Assembly (NCBI GenBank): GCA_033807775.1
Contig: CM066314.1
Location: 152,075,429-152,139,428, forward strand
DNA length: 64,000 nt
Source: Saussurea involucrata
Lineage: Eukaryota; Streptophyta; Magnoliopsida; Asterales; Asteraceae
Direction: 5' to 3'
Under the pieces are notes generated by a model that worked only from the letters and a program-made list of their open reading frames with translations, ran no database searches and was not told the DNA's origin. The position numbers were made by a program, and so were the translations under genes. Positions 1 through 11,558 of this stretch are shown here, one piece after another (the first letter of the stretch is position 1; each line of letters starts with the position of its first letter).

Positions 1-193
1 ATTTTGATGAAATTGTTTCATATCATTCATTTCTTGATGAAATTGTTTCATATATTTGTGTTTTTTATGTAGTTTCATATTTTTTTTCATTCCTATGGAA
101 CTTGATGAAACTTTTTCGTTTTACATAAAAAAACACAAATATATGAAACAATTTCATTAAGAAATGAATTATATGAAACATTTTTATCAAAAT
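1..193. repeat. AT-rich imperfect inverted repeat
   Basis: Positions 1-70 and about 122-193 are near-perfect reverse complements around a spacer of about 50 bases. Each arm contains two copies of GATGAAATTGTTTCATAT or a one-base variant, itself partly palindromic. This looks like a foldback element or the end of one; the left boundary may lie outside the window. No target duplication can be checked. Confidence 0.7.
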
Positions 194-263
194 AAACAAT
201 TTCATAAAATAATCTCATCAAGAAAACCTATGAAATCCAAAAGTTTACAAGTTTACACACATT

Positions 264-545
264 TAGACTTAAGATCATGTGAGACCAGACTATTTCCGTA
301 AGACCATGAGATATAGACTTAAGATCATGTGAGACCAGACTATTTCCGTAAGACCGTGAGACCAAAATATTAACACTAAACCTTCACAGCAAAAGACTTT
401 GAATGTACTGTGATAGTAAACCTTCGCAATGTTTTTGCTGTGAATGTTTGTTGTTTTTCTTACCTTCACAATGAATCACTGTGAAGATTTAGTGTTAATT
501 TTTTGGTTTCACGGTCTCATGAAAACAGGTTGATCTCACGTGAAC
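264..545. mobile_element. Foldback MITE with about 65-bp terminal inverted repeats
   Basis: The left arm (about 323-389) and right arm (about 479-543) are reverse complements over roughly 65 bases, reading from GTGAGACC through ACCAAAA, TTAACACTAAA and CTTCACAG. The outer part of the left arm is duplicated in tandem (about 264-312 and 314-361, unit near 50 bases). There is no coding potential, and I did not find a convincing target duplication, so the superfamily is open. Confidence 0.65.
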
Positions 546-1170
546 CCAACCCATAGGATATATATGCACATCTTTTTTACCAATTGACATAGATAGGAAA
601 AAAGAAAAGCGACGTAGATACGCTTTGATTTAATGATGTAGACTTCTAACAATTAAATATGCGATAGACACTTCTACCACTATTTTGCCGACTATTTTTC
701 AATCAAATATATAGATAGAAAAAGAAAAACGATATTTGAAGCAAAATAGGTAAAATCCTCGTATTAATATTTAGAGTAAATTACGTTTTTAGTCCTTGTG
801 GTTTGTTAAAGATTGCGGATTTTGTCCCTGTAGTCTCAAAACTTTGCTTTTCATCTCTATGTGTGTATGTATAATCTCAATCATTTGTAAATCTTACAAA
901 CACTACAAACCCATCTTAGTCGTTCTTTTTTATGATCAACAATTATAATGCAATGACGGTTACAACTTGATGAAAAAACAAAACAAGGGTAATACTGGAA
1001 CAAAATGTCATTCATATTTGGATGATATGCATAAATGAAACAACCCATGCCACTAATAAGCCATAAATCCTGTAATTAATTAAAATAAACGCCAAACGGC
1101 CGCACATTGTCACACGCATTCAAAATTTCAAAATCAGATCTGGTTTCACGGTAAATAACCCTATTACAGC
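546..1170. other. Non-coding stretch, no gene seen
   Basis: AT-rich DNA without a supported ORF. Positions about 778-850 (TTAGTCCTTGTGGTTTG followed by TTTTGTCCCTGTAGTCTC) look like the edge of a dispersed plant repeat, but I could not find a matching second end. Confidence 0.4.
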
Positions 1171-1765
1171 CAGTGTTCAAAAAGGCGCGCCATGGCGTGC
1201 GTCATGGCACGATATGGCGTAAGACGTGTCTCCGCCGTTACGAAATGGCCCATGACGTTTCTATATGGCGTGACTCACGCCATGGTGTCTTAAGGCGCGC
1301 AATGGCGTGCCGCGACGCGAGTTTTTTCTAAGACGTGATATTTTCAAAAAAAAAAATTATTTTTTTATTTTGTGTTTTTACATTTTTAACTTTATATTTT
1401 CCGTCTTTATAGATTTATCTAATCACGACACTCACAGTTTCAAGAACTCATAAACGTTATGGAATTATGATTAAAACGAAGTTGTAAATTTATCTTTATA
1501 AGCTCTATTTTAAATATTCAATCAAAAACTATTTTTATAATAATAATCTATATGTATGTTCTTCTAATATGAATGTATTTTTTTAATATCATTATCTTAC
1601 AAGAATAATATATAGAAAACAAATATGTATATATATAATTATATATTTGACATACAAATTTGCCACCTTATGTCACGACTTGAAAAACGTTGCGTCCTCG
1701 CCGTGGCGTGTAAGGCTTGAGGCTTGACCTCGCCTTACGCCACGCCTTATCCATTTTGAACCTTG
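1171..1765. mobile_element. Non-autonomous hAT element with 8-bp TSD
   Basis: A 595-bp insertion flanked by a perfect 8-bp duplication, ATTACAGC (1163-1170 and 1766-1773). The ends are short hAT-like inverted repeats: CAGTGTTCAAAA at the left, and CAAGGTTCAAAA when the right end is reversed. Both ends continue into GC-rich subterminal sequence built from GGCG/GGCGTG words (1185-1320 and 1680-1750), while the middle is AT-rich. It encodes nothing and would have to be moved by a hAT transposase supplied in trans. Confidence 0.88.
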
Positions 1766-1773
1766 ATTACAGC

Positions 1774-2012
1774 TGAGAAATATCTATAAAAGGGAAAGTC
1801 TTCTAGATCCTTCTAGACGCAAGCTCCATCTCACATCTTGCCCTTGCCCTTGCCCTCAACTACCTGTTTACCGAAAATGGTTTTACATAATTGAAAAGCG
1901 AGGGTTAGACCATGAGGTCTAGTGAGACCTCTCAAGATAACAACCTCGCACCACACATATCAATTAAAGAGAGTTTAAATGTAATAACGAACAATTATGC
2001 CCTTAACAGTTT
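1774..2012 (-). repeat. Fragment of a Gypsy LTR 3' part
   Basis: Positions 1906-1921 carry TAGACC-ATGA-GGTCTA in the context GAGGGTTAGACC...GGTCTAGTGAG. This is the hairpin found near the 3' end of the other minus-strand Gypsy LTRs in the window. The expected LTR end about 250 bases to the left is not evident, so I call this a decayed LTR piece. The short tandem CCCTTGC occurs at about 1840-1857. Confidence 0.5.
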
Positions 2013-2300
2013 TGTAACACCCTTAAAATTGGAAAGAGCAACTAAATAATATTTTCTATAAAATAACCAAATAAGGATAAAATTTCTTCTACAAACCATC
2101 CTTGGAATTACCTCGATACTAAAAACATAATAACTTCAACATTTAAACTTAAGTCATACGCCAAAGCTACAAAAAGGTCGGGTGTTACTCAACCCCATAT
2201 CTAGTTGATATTCCCCAAATGCGGAAGACTTCACCAAGCCACTCACTTCTTGAGCACACCACTAGCTCTCCACTCTTCACAGTGTCACTAGAACTATATC
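2013..2300 (-). repeat. Old Gypsy LTR, first fragment
   Basis: It starts TGTAACACCC, like the LTR at 58078, and keeps the same order of landmarks (a CACCACTAG block, then a TTTAGTGAG block after the interruption). It is cut at 2300 by the tandem Gypsy array and resumes at 10693, then again at 14505. I infer one minus-strand LTR, now in three pieces; its right end is not clear. Confidence 0.55.
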
Positions 2301-3917
2301 TGTAACGACCCGTCTATCCCATAACATACATAATATATAACAATTAACATTTCATACACAACGTCGTTACTTTCATAACAAAATACATAATAATTCACAT
2401 TCGGTCTCAAAGTCTCAAAACTATACAATACAGCAATGTAAACATATCCTAATCTTCATCAGCTAGCAATCGCCTCCTATGCTTTATTCTTCCCTTTGTT
2501 AACCAAAGATCCTTGACCTGGAATACATATTTTTGAAAGGAAAATGAGGGTTAGACCAAACGGGTCTAGTGATATAATCCCTGTCATTTCAAAATCGTTA
2601 TAAGACCATTTCACATAATACTTTGTATCAAAATAGTTTATATAAACCTTTCGTCAAAACACCCATATACCATAATTATATAAATACCACACCAAGATTT
2701 GTGCACCGTGTAATTCCCCTCCTTCTCGTTTCCATGGCCAAATTAGTTGGTAGCAAGCCAACTAATCATCGTCACTGTACCCAAATACAGTCAACTCCGC
2801 TGCGATCACACACAGCCCCGCTGCAATTACCTACAGCTCCACTGTAATTCCATACAGCTCCGCTGCATTTTCCATACAACTCCGCCGACTAATAGATCAG
2901 CTAACATATCCTCGTGTGGTGCGATTCTCATGTAAATACAATATATATCATATTGTCATTTATATACACATAATCATATTCCTACCACATAATCGTCTCA
3001 TATATATACACATATATATGTATCCCCGTTTAAAAACGTTTTAAAGTAAAACTCACCTCGAATGCTTACAAAATCCTTCCAAGCCTTTTTCCAAAGATTC
3101 GATCTATCAATCCAAATCCACAGAGTCTACAAATAGATTAAATACAAATATCCCCTTACCCACTGATCACATAAAACATACTAGAAGACTAAGGACTATA
3201 GATAACTCAAACCCTCAAAAGTGACCAAAACAGCTAAAGTATCCGGATACCACAAGTTATCCGGACAACACAACCTTTCCGGACAACAGCAACAATCCGG
3301 ACAACACATCTTTCCGGACAGCATGACCAATCCGGACACCAAAGTAATCCGGATACCATCCGGTATCTTATTCCATCCGGAGAACATAAGAAAAGAGACT
3401 TACCCAGATAAAAGACTCATCCGGAAACCATCGACAAAACCACCCGGACACCACCAACAGGGCTATCCGGACACATTCATATTATGTCCGGACACCACTG
3501 TCGGTTCTTCCTATTTTACCCAGAAATCGACAGAAATTAACCCCAGAACAGATGTGATGATTCTAATCCGATAGGAATCATCTAATAGCAATTACAAACA
3601 GACTATGTAAAGGAACATACCTCCAATCACTTCCAAATGAATCAATTTGATGCCTTTACCCTTCTTTTCTTCTTCTCCCTTTTTCTCTCAAAACACACAC
3701 ATCACACCTATTGATTTTCTGTTGATCTGAGGATAACTTGACACCTAATCAGATATTATTAACTTAATTTACTCATCTAGCCCCTAAACTCTTCATTAAA
3801 GACTAAAACACCTTTATCTTAAAAACTTATCCAAACTTACCCTAAATAGTAACTTTAAGGTTAAATAAACTTAACGGAATTGAATTTTTAACTAACGGAT
3901 TTACCCGGGGTATTACA
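2301..3917 (-). repeat. LTR copy A of the tandem array (3' LTR)
   Basis: Bounded by TG...CA: TGTAATACC at its minus-strand start (3917) and GGTCGTTACA at its end (2301). It holds a CCGGA-rich array (3241-3497) and the hairpin TAGACC-AAACG-GGTCTA (2552-2568). The ORFs visible inside it are repeat artefacts. Confidence 0.93.
3241..3497. repeat. CCGGA/TCCGGAC motif array in LTR A
   Basis: About a dozen CCGGA-containing words spaced 10-30 bases apart (for example TCCGGACAAC, TTTCCGGACA, ATCCGGATAC). The array is repeated at the same place in LTR B (6626-6882) and LTR C (10011-10267). Neighbouring sequence has almost no CpG. In LTR C one unit near 10014 has decayed from CCGGAT to CTGGAT. Confidence 0.85.
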
Positions 3918-3935
3918 TTATCTCCCCCTTAAAAG
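3918..3935 (-). other. Polypurine tract of interior 1
   Basis: On the minus strand CTTTTAAGGGGGAGATAA lies directly before the LTR start TGTAATACC, where plus-strand DNA synthesis of an LTR element begins. The same tract is at 7303-7320. Confidence 0.8.
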
Positions 3936-4137
3936 AATTTCGTCCCGGAATTCGGCTAGACAAGGATACGGATACTCCTCTATACTATTTCGAACTCAAA
4001 CAAAACCATAGAAACTAACTGAATAGGCACCCCACACCCACCTATATCTCTAACACAGATAAGCAACAAAAGCACGGAAATACCAATAACTATTTTACAC
4101 CGAAGTCGGATAACACCTTAGCACGTATAGAGTTTAT

Positions 4138-5424
4138 TTAAAATATACCTGTAACCTCATCCGGAATTTCCTCCTCTTCTTGTGTTGTCATTTGGAAGAC
4201 TCGGCCCTTTGCTTTCGGTTCCTCAGACCCTTGTATCTCTCCTGTCCTAACATTCATTGATCTCTCCGTCATACCACTTTGTCGTACCTTCCATTGTGGA
4301 CAGTCTGATTGAATATGATCAGGAGAATTGCAAACGAAACAGAATCGATTTGCGCGACAATTCTTAGCGACGTGTCCAGCCCTTCCACACTTGTAACAAC
4401 TTCTAGGATCAACATAACAATTTCCTTGATGTACGCGGTTGCATTTTGGACATAGTTTTTCATTTGGTCTAAAAGGTAGGCGACTATCAAACCTCTGAAT
4501 TTCATACTCCGTTGAATCATGCGTCATCTCTTCCGATTTTCTTTTCCCAGCACTCTTATCACTAGTATCTCTCTTAATATCTCGTTCCACATTTTCCGCG
4601 GCACCTACTGCGGCTGAGAAGTTATCAGGTCCTGTTGCAGTCACTAACCTTCTGACTTCCGAATTTAACCCGAAGATAAACCTTTCCGTCTTCATCGCCT
4701 CCGTGGCAACGTAGTATTCCGCAAAACGTGACTTTTCCAGAAAACGGGCAGTATAGTCCCTAACTTATAAATTTCCTTGCCGCAAATTCATAAACTCTCC
4801 TTCCAACTGTTTAACTGCTGCTTGGGGACAAAATTGTTTTCGGTAAGCTATCACAAATTCTTCCCAAGTGAGAGTAGAATGCACATCAGATCCTCTAGAA
4901 TGAATAAAAGATTCCCACCAATACAAAGCATCCCCTTTTAACATTGCTGCTCCATACAATACTCTATCTTCGTCAGCGCACTTGCTTGTCTTGAAAATAG
5001 CTTCTATCTCTTTCATCCATCTCATTGCTTTCACGGGGTCCCTGTCTCCTGAGTAGGTCGGAGGCCTACAGCTCAAGAACATTTTGTAGTCGCACCTCCT
5101 TGGTACTGGTATAATAGTTGGTGTAATTGGCATTTCCGCTTCCGGTTCAGGATCCGGTGTTTCGGCTTCACCATGACGATTTTGGTCAAACATTGCTTGT
5201 ATACTAGCTTGTAGCCTTCCCATCTCTGCCATCAAATCATCCCTCGTGACAAACTCAGTTCCTTGTGGGTGATTTCTGCCCTCGGTTCTACCTCTTGTTC
5301 TACCTCCGTTTCTACCCCCGACTCTGCCCCCAGTTCTGCCTCCCCTGTCCCCTGTTCCTATCGGCGAATTAGTACTATTCGGGTTTCCTCCTCCTCGGTT
5401 CTTTCGTCTAGTACCACTTGCCAT
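4138..5424 (-). pseudogene. Gypsy Gag (capsid and nucleocapsid), copy 1, one in-frame stop
   Basis: One reading frame from ATG (5424) to a stop at 4138, broken once by TAA at 4765-4767 after 219 codons. Read as one product it would be about 428 residues. The N-terminus is basic and rich in Gly, Arg and Asn. Next is the capsid (retrotransposon gag) region with landmarks FLSCRPPTYSGD, MRWMKEIEAIF and ALYWWESF. Near the C-terminus two zinc knuckles are intact (CYKCGRAGHVAKNC, CFVCNSPDHIQSDC), preceded by a CPKC...HQGNC motif. The frame ends just after the knuckles at the point where protease starts in related chromoviruses, so all of pol is deleted. The stop falls where relatives have a serine-type residue in the SVQEYT block and is shared with copy 2. 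Confidence 0.85.
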
Positions 5425-5670
5425 TCTGTAGATTCAAACAAGGTTAATATACACTTAAGCATATACCCCATATAACAAGGTATTCCAGTTCAAACATGTA
5501 CATGTAAGATCACAATTACACTGGCCAGGTGTAATATGAAATTACCTTACATGATGTTCCTTCTACCTTTTATACTTAATATCCCAAGGTTCTACAATAA
5601 TAGGGACATCCTACTTCACATGCAGTTTAAGTCTAGGTACAGATACAAATACCTAAATCTCTTAAACTAA

Positions 5671-5683
5671 GGCTCTGATACCA
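5671..5683 (-). other. Primer binding site, initiator Met tRNA (interior 1)
   Basis: The minus strand reads TGGTATCAGAGCC two bases inside LTR B, the usual complement of the 3' end of initiator methionine tRNA in plant chromoviruses. The equivalent site for interior 2 is 9056-9068. Confidence 0.88.
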
Positions 5684-5685
5684 TC

Positions 5686-7302
5686 TGTAACGACCCGTCT
5701 ATCCCATAACATACATAATATATAACAATTAACATTTCATACACAACGTCGTTACTTTCATAACAAAATACATAATAATTCACATTCGGTCTCAAAGTCT
5801 CAAAACTATACAATACAGCAATGTAAACATATCCTAATCTTCATCAGCTAGCAATCGCCTCCTATGCTTTATTCTTCCCTTTGTTAACCAAAGATCCTTG
5901 ACCTGGAATACATATTTTTGAAAGGAAAATGAGGGTTAGACCAAACGGGTCTAGTGATATAATCCCTGTCATTTCAAAATCGTTATAAGACCATTTCACA
6001 TAATACTTTGTATCAAAATAGTTTATATAAACCTTTCGTCAAAACACCCATATACCATAATTATATAAATACCACACCAAGATTTGTGCACCGTGTAATT
6101 CCCCTCCTTCTCGTTTCCATGGCCAAATTAGTTGGTAGCAAGCCAACTAATCATCGTCACTGTACCCAAATACAGTCAACTCCGCTGCGATCACACACAG
6201 CCCCGCTGCAATTACCTACAGCTCCACTGTAATTCCATACAGCTCCGCTGCATTTTCCATACAACTCCGCCGACTAATAGATCAGCTAACATATCCTCGT
6301 GTGGTGCAATTCTCATGTAAATACAATATATAACATATTGTCATTTATATACACATAATCATATTCCTACCACATAATCGTCTCATATATATACACATAT
6401 ATATGTATCCCCGTTTAAAAACGTCTTAAAGTAAAACTCACCTCGAATGCTTACAAAATCCTTCCAAGCCTTTTTCCAAAGATTCGATCTATCAATCCAA
6501 ATCCACAGAGTCTACAAATAGATTAAATACAAATATCCCCTTACCCACTGATCACATAAAATATACTAGAAGACTAAGGACTATAGATAACTCAAACCCT
6601 CAAAAGTGACCAAAACAGCTAAAGTATCCGGATACCACAAGTTATCCGGACAACACAACCTTTCCGGACAACAGCAACAATCCGGACAACACATCTTTCC
6701 GGACAGCATGACCAATCCGGACACCAAAGTAATCCGGATACCATCCGGTATCTTATTCCATCCGGAGAACATAAGAAAAGAGACTTACCCGGATAAAAGA
6801 CTCATCCGGACACCATCGACAAAACCACCCGGACACCACCAACAGGGCTATCCGGACACATTCATATTATGTCCGGACACCACTGTCGGTTCTTCCTATT
6901 TTACCCAGAAATCGACAGAAATTAACCCCAGAACAGATGTGATGATTCTAATCCGATAGGAATCATCTAATAGCAATTACAAACAGAATATGTAAAGGAA
7001 CATACCTCCAATCACTTCCAAATGAATCAATTTGATGCCTTTACCCTTCTTTTCTTCTTCTCCCTTTTTCTCTCAAAACACACACATCACACCTATTGAT
7101 TTTCTGTTGATCTGAGGATAACTTGACACCTAATCAGATATTATTAACTTAATTTACTCATCTAGCCCCTAAACTCTTCATTAAAGACTAAAACGCCTTT
7201 ATCTTAAAAACTTATCCAAACTTACCCTAAATAGTAACTTTAAGGTTAAATAAACTTAACGAAATTGAATTTTTAACTAACGGATTTACCCGGGGTATTA
7301 CA
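5686..7302 (-). repeat. LTR copy B of the tandem array (shared middle LTR)
   Basis: 1617 bp, the same length as copies A and C. It serves as 5' LTR of the left interior and 3' LTR of the right one. Private changes include AACGTCTTAAAG near 6421, AAAACGCC near 7194 and AACGAAATTG near 7259. Like C and unlike A, it reads CCCGGATAAA near 6788. Confidence 0.93.
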
Positions 7303-7522
7303 TTATCTCCCCCTTAAAAGAATTCTGTCCCGGAATTCGGCTAGACAAGGATACGGATACTCCTCTATACTATTTCGAACTCAAACAAAACCATAGAAAC
7401 TAACTGAATAGGCACCCCACACCCACCTATATCTCTAACACAGATAAGCAACAAAAGCACGGAAATACCAATAACTATTTTACACCGAAGTTGGATAACA
7501 CCTTAGCACGTATAGAGTTTAT

Positions 7523-8809
7523 TTAAAATATACCTGTAACCTCATCCGGAATTTCCTCCTCTTCTTGTGTTGTCATTTGGAAGACTCGGCCCTTTGCTTT
7601 CGGTTCCTCAGACCCTTGTATCTCTCCCGTCCTAACATTCATTGATCTCTCCGTCATACCACTTTGTCGTACCTTCCATTGTGGACAGTCTGATTGAATA
7701 TGATCAGGAGAATTGCAAACGAAACAGAATCGATTTGCGCGACAATTCTTAGCGACGTGTCCAGCCCTTCCACACTTGTAACAACTTCTAGGATCAACAT
7801 AACAATTTCCTTGATGTACGCGGTTGCATTTTGGACATAGTTTTTCATTTGGTCTAAAAGGTAGGCGACTATCAAACCTCTGAATTTCATACTCCGTTGA
7901 ATCATGCGTCATCTCTTCCGATTTTCTTTTCCCAGCACTCTTATCACTAGTATCTCTCTTAATATCTCGTTCCACATTTTCCACGGCACCTACTGCGGCT
8001 GAGAAGTTATCAGGTCCTGTTGCAGTCACTAACCTTCTGACTTCCGAATTTAACCCGAAGATAAACCTTTCCGTCTTCATCGCCTCCGTGGCAACGTAGT
8101 ATTCCGCAAAACGTGACTTTTCCAGAAAACGGGTAGTATAGTCCCTAACTTATAAATTTCCTTGCCGCAAATTCATAAACTCTCCTTCCAACTGTTTAAC
8201 TGCTGCTTGGGGACAAAATTGTTTTCGGTAAGCTATCACAAATTCTTCCCAAGTGAGAGTAGAATGCACATCAGATCCTCTAGAATGAATAAAAGATTCC
8301 CACCAATACAAAGCATCCCCTTTTAACATTGCTGCTCCATACAATACTCTATCTTCGTCAGCGCACTTGCTTGTCTTGAAAATAGCTTCTATCTCTTTCA
8401 TCCATCTCATTGCTTTCACGGGGTCCCTGTCTCCTGAGTAGGTCGGAGGCCTACAGCTTAAGAACATTTTGTAGTCGCACCTCCTTGGTACTGGTATAAT
8501 AGTTGGTGTAATTGGCATTTCCGCTTCCGGTTCAGGATCCGGTGTTTCGGCTTCACCATGACGATTTTGGTCAAACATTGCTTGTATACTAGCTTGTAGC
8601 CTTCCCATCTCTGCCATCAAATCATCCCTCGTGACAAACTCAGTTCCTTGTGGGTGAATTCTGTCCTCGATTCTACCTCTTGTTCTACCTCCATTTCTAC
8701 CCCCGACTCTGCCCCCAGTTCTGCCTCCCCTGTCCCCTGTTCCTATCGGCGAATTAGTACTATTCGGGTTTCCTCCTCCTCGGTTCTTTCGTCTAGTACC
8801 ACTTGCCAT
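7523..8809 (-). pseudogene. Gypsy Gag, copy 2, same in-frame stop
   Basis: Same layout as the copy at 4138-5424: basic Gly/Arg/Asn-rich N-terminus, capsid region, two intact zinc knuckles, and the same TAA now at 8150-8152. Differences are single residues (for example GRIEDRIH for GRTEGRNH in the basic tail, and GAVENVE for GAAENVE). Because both copies carry the stop, it predates the tandem duplication. The product may never have been full length in this element, or the source copy was already defective or used readthrough. Confidence 0.85.
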
Positions 8810-9055
8810 TCTGTAGATTCAAACAAGGTTAATATACACTTAAGCATATACCCCATATAACAAGGTATTACAGTTCAAACATGTACCTGTAAGATCACAA
8901 TTACACTGGCCAGGTGTAATATGAAATTACCTTACATGATGTTCCTTCTACCTTTTATACTTAATATCCCAAGGTTCTACAATAATAGGGACATCCTACT
9001 TCACATGCAGTTTAAGTCTAGGTACAGATACAAATACCTAAATCCCTTAAACTAA

Positions 9056-9068
9056 GGCTCTGATACCA
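9056..9068 (-). other. Primer binding site, initiator Met tRNA (interior 2)
   Basis: Same TGGTATCAGAGCC on the minus strand, two bases inside LTR C, which is the true 5' LTR of the array. Confidence 0.88.
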
Positions 9069-9070
9069 TC

Positions 9071-10687
9071 TGTAACGACCCGTCTATCCCATAACATACA
9101 TAATATATAACAATTAACATTTCATACACAACGTCGTTACTTTCATAACAAAATACATAATAATTCACATTCGGTCTCAAAGTCTCAAAACTATACAATA
9201 CAGCAATGTAAACATATCCTAATCTTCATCAGCTAGCAATCGCCTCCTATGCTTTATTCTTCCCTTTGTTAACCAAAGATCCTTGACCTGGAATACATAT
9301 TTTTGAAAGGAAAATGAGGGTTAGACCAAACGGGTCTAGTGAGATAATCCCTGTCATTTCAAAATCGTTATAAGACCATTTCACATAATACTTTGTATCA
9401 AAATAGTTTATATAAACCTTTCGTCAAAACACCCATATACCATAATTATATAAATACCACACCAAGATTTGTGCACCGTGTAATTCCCCTCCTTCTCGTT
9501 TCCATGGCCAAATTAGTTGGTAGCAAGCCAACTAATCATCGTCACTGTACCCAAATACAGTCAACTCCGCTGCGATCACACACAGCCCCGCTGCAATTAC
9601 CTACAGCTCCACTGTAATTCCATACAGCTCCGCTGCATTTTCCATACAGCTCCGCCGACAAATAGATCGGCTAACATATCCTCGTGTGGTGCAATTCTCA
9701 TGTAAATACAATATATATCATATTGTCATTTATATACACATAATCATATTCCTACCACATAATCGTCTCATATATATACACATATATATGTATCCCCGTT
9801 TAAAAACGTTTTAAAGTAAAACTCACCTCGAATGCTCACAAAATCCTTCCAAGCCTTTTTCCAAAGATTCGATCTATCAATCCAAATCCACAGAGTCTGC
9901 AAATAGATTAAATACAAATATCCCCTTACCCACTGATCACATAAAACATACTAGAAGACTAAGGACTCTAGATAACTCAAACCCTCAAAAGTGACCAAAA
10001 CAGCTAAAGTATCTGGATACCACAAGTTATCCGGACAACACAACCTTTCCGGACAACAGCAACAATCCGGACAACACATCTTTCCGGACAGCATGACCAA
10101 TCCGGACACCAAAGTAATCCGGATACCATCCGGTATCTTATTCCATCCGGAGAACATAAGAAAAGAGACTTACCCGGATAAAAGACTCATCCGGACACCA
10201 TCGACAAAACCACCCGGACACCACCAACAGGGCTATCCGGACACATTCATATTATGTCCGGACACCACTGTCGGTTCTTCCTATTTTACCCAGAAATCGA
10301 CAGAAATTAACCCCAGAACAGATGTGATGATTCTAATCCGATAGGAATCATCTAATAGCAATTACAAACAGAATATGTAAAGGAACATACCTCCAATCAC
10401 TTCCAAATGAATCAATTTGATGCCTTTACCCTTCTTTTCTTCTTCTCCCTTTTTCTCTCAAAACACACACATAACACCTACTGATTTTCTGCTGATCTGA
10501 GGATAACTTGACACCTAATCAGATATTATTAACTTAATTTACTCATCTAGCCCCTAAACTCTTCATTAAAGACTAAAACACCTTTATCTTAAAAACTTAT
10601 CCAAACTTACCCTAAATAGTAACTTTAAGGTTAAATAAACTTAACGGAATTGAATTTTTAACTAACGGATTTACCCGGGGTATTACA
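9071..10687 (-). repeat. LTR copy C of the tandem array (5' LTR)
   Basis: 1617 bp, followed directly by the target duplication ATATC. Private differences from A and B include ACAGCTCCGCC near 9645, AGATCGG near 9664, TGCTCACAAA near 9833 and ACTCTAG near 9965. It carries the most private changes of the three. Confidence 0.93.
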
Positions 10688-10692
10688 ATATC

Positions 10693-11558
10693 CCAACCGG
10701 AACCTGTTGCACATGCCGACAAATAAAAAGGTTACGCTAACGTTTAGTGAGTTCAAGAGTTTTTATCATGGCTGTGTAATTCGTAACACGAGAAAAGTGC
10801 AATTTAAATCATGAGTTCAAAAAGGGATTTACTATAAATGCAAACCACCCATTTTTCAACGCACACAAATCATGTGACGAAAGCTCTAATATAAAACGAT
10901 TCTCAAAATGGACTCAACCCAAAACCCGCTTGAAAAGTTGACTAGTAATTGATTTCCAACATAATAAAAACATGAATGAATCTCTATTATTTAAAACATT
11001 CCAAACACGGATGAGACATACATCACAACTCATAAAATATGGAAAGGAATTCCATTATAATAAAACACGTTACTGAAAACATAGATAAAAATAAATACCC
11101 AAACAACACCTTTCGGTGACGGGGGAGACCCGATTCCATGGTATGTGGCGGAACACAAAGTTAAGTCGTTTAACCATGTTATTAAACTACACCTCAGATC
11201 GTGACTCTATTGTCTGCTTTAATAAGCTTCAACTCAAGTCGGACTTTATTGCCTACTAGCTAAGCTATACCTCAAGTCCCCAACCCAGCAACGGGTGGCA
11301 CCACCGTATCCCCTAGTGCCTGTTGTGCCCAGCTACACCTCAAGGATACACGATCTTATTGAATGTTCAGCCTCTAGTAAGTTACACCTCAAGGTTTCCA
11401 TTGAACCTTTTGTACACGCGGAAATTCCACGCAAGCTAGGAATATCCCAAGATTTGAATCGCCCCACTCTAATTATGATTTTTGGAACCTTGAGGCGTGT
11501 CGTTTGGAGGAAAGCGCCAAAAGCTCGAGCACAGACCGAGGTTGGTGTGGTCGACGAC
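10693..11558 (-). repeat. Old Gypsy LTR, second fragment
   Basis: Continuation of the LTR begun at 2013. The block CACCTTTCGGTGACGGGGGA (11107-11126) followed by GACCCGATT is the reverse complement of sequence at about 63927-63955 in the LTR at 61985, so the two are one family or close relatives in opposite orientation. Irregular short repeats built from ACACCTCAAG/TACCTCAAG lie at 11190-11400. No coding sequence. Confidence 0.6.

Larger units (their letters stand above)
2301..10687 (-). mobile_element. Tandem gag-only Gypsy array: LTR-int-LTR-int-LTR
   Basis: Three LTRs of exactly 1617 bp (2301-3917, 5686-7302, 9071-10687) alternate with two interiors of exactly 1768 bp, a period of 3385 bp. 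The whole 8387-bp block has a single 5-bp target duplication, ATATC (2296-2300 and 10688-10692), so it behaves as one insertion. Each interior has a Met-tRNA primer site, a gag with two zinc knuckles and a polypurine tract, but no protease, RT, RNase H or integrase. The copies differ only by scattered single bases (roughly 99% identical by eye). Unequal recombination between LTRs of one original element is the simplest origin. Mobility would require enzymes from a related chromovirus such as the one at 19375-34958. Confidence 0.92.

Noticed and set aside
2623..2935. Small plus-strand ORFs in each tandem LTR (74 and 62 codons)
   Set aside because: Non-coding LTR sequence on the strand opposite to the element's genes, with no motif.
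3221..3574. 117-codon plus-strand ORF repeated at 6606 and 9991
   Set aside because: It lies in the LTR over the CCGGA array; its Ser-Gly-Gln and Pro-Asp repeats are the array read as protein. Presence in all three copies only reflects LTR identity.
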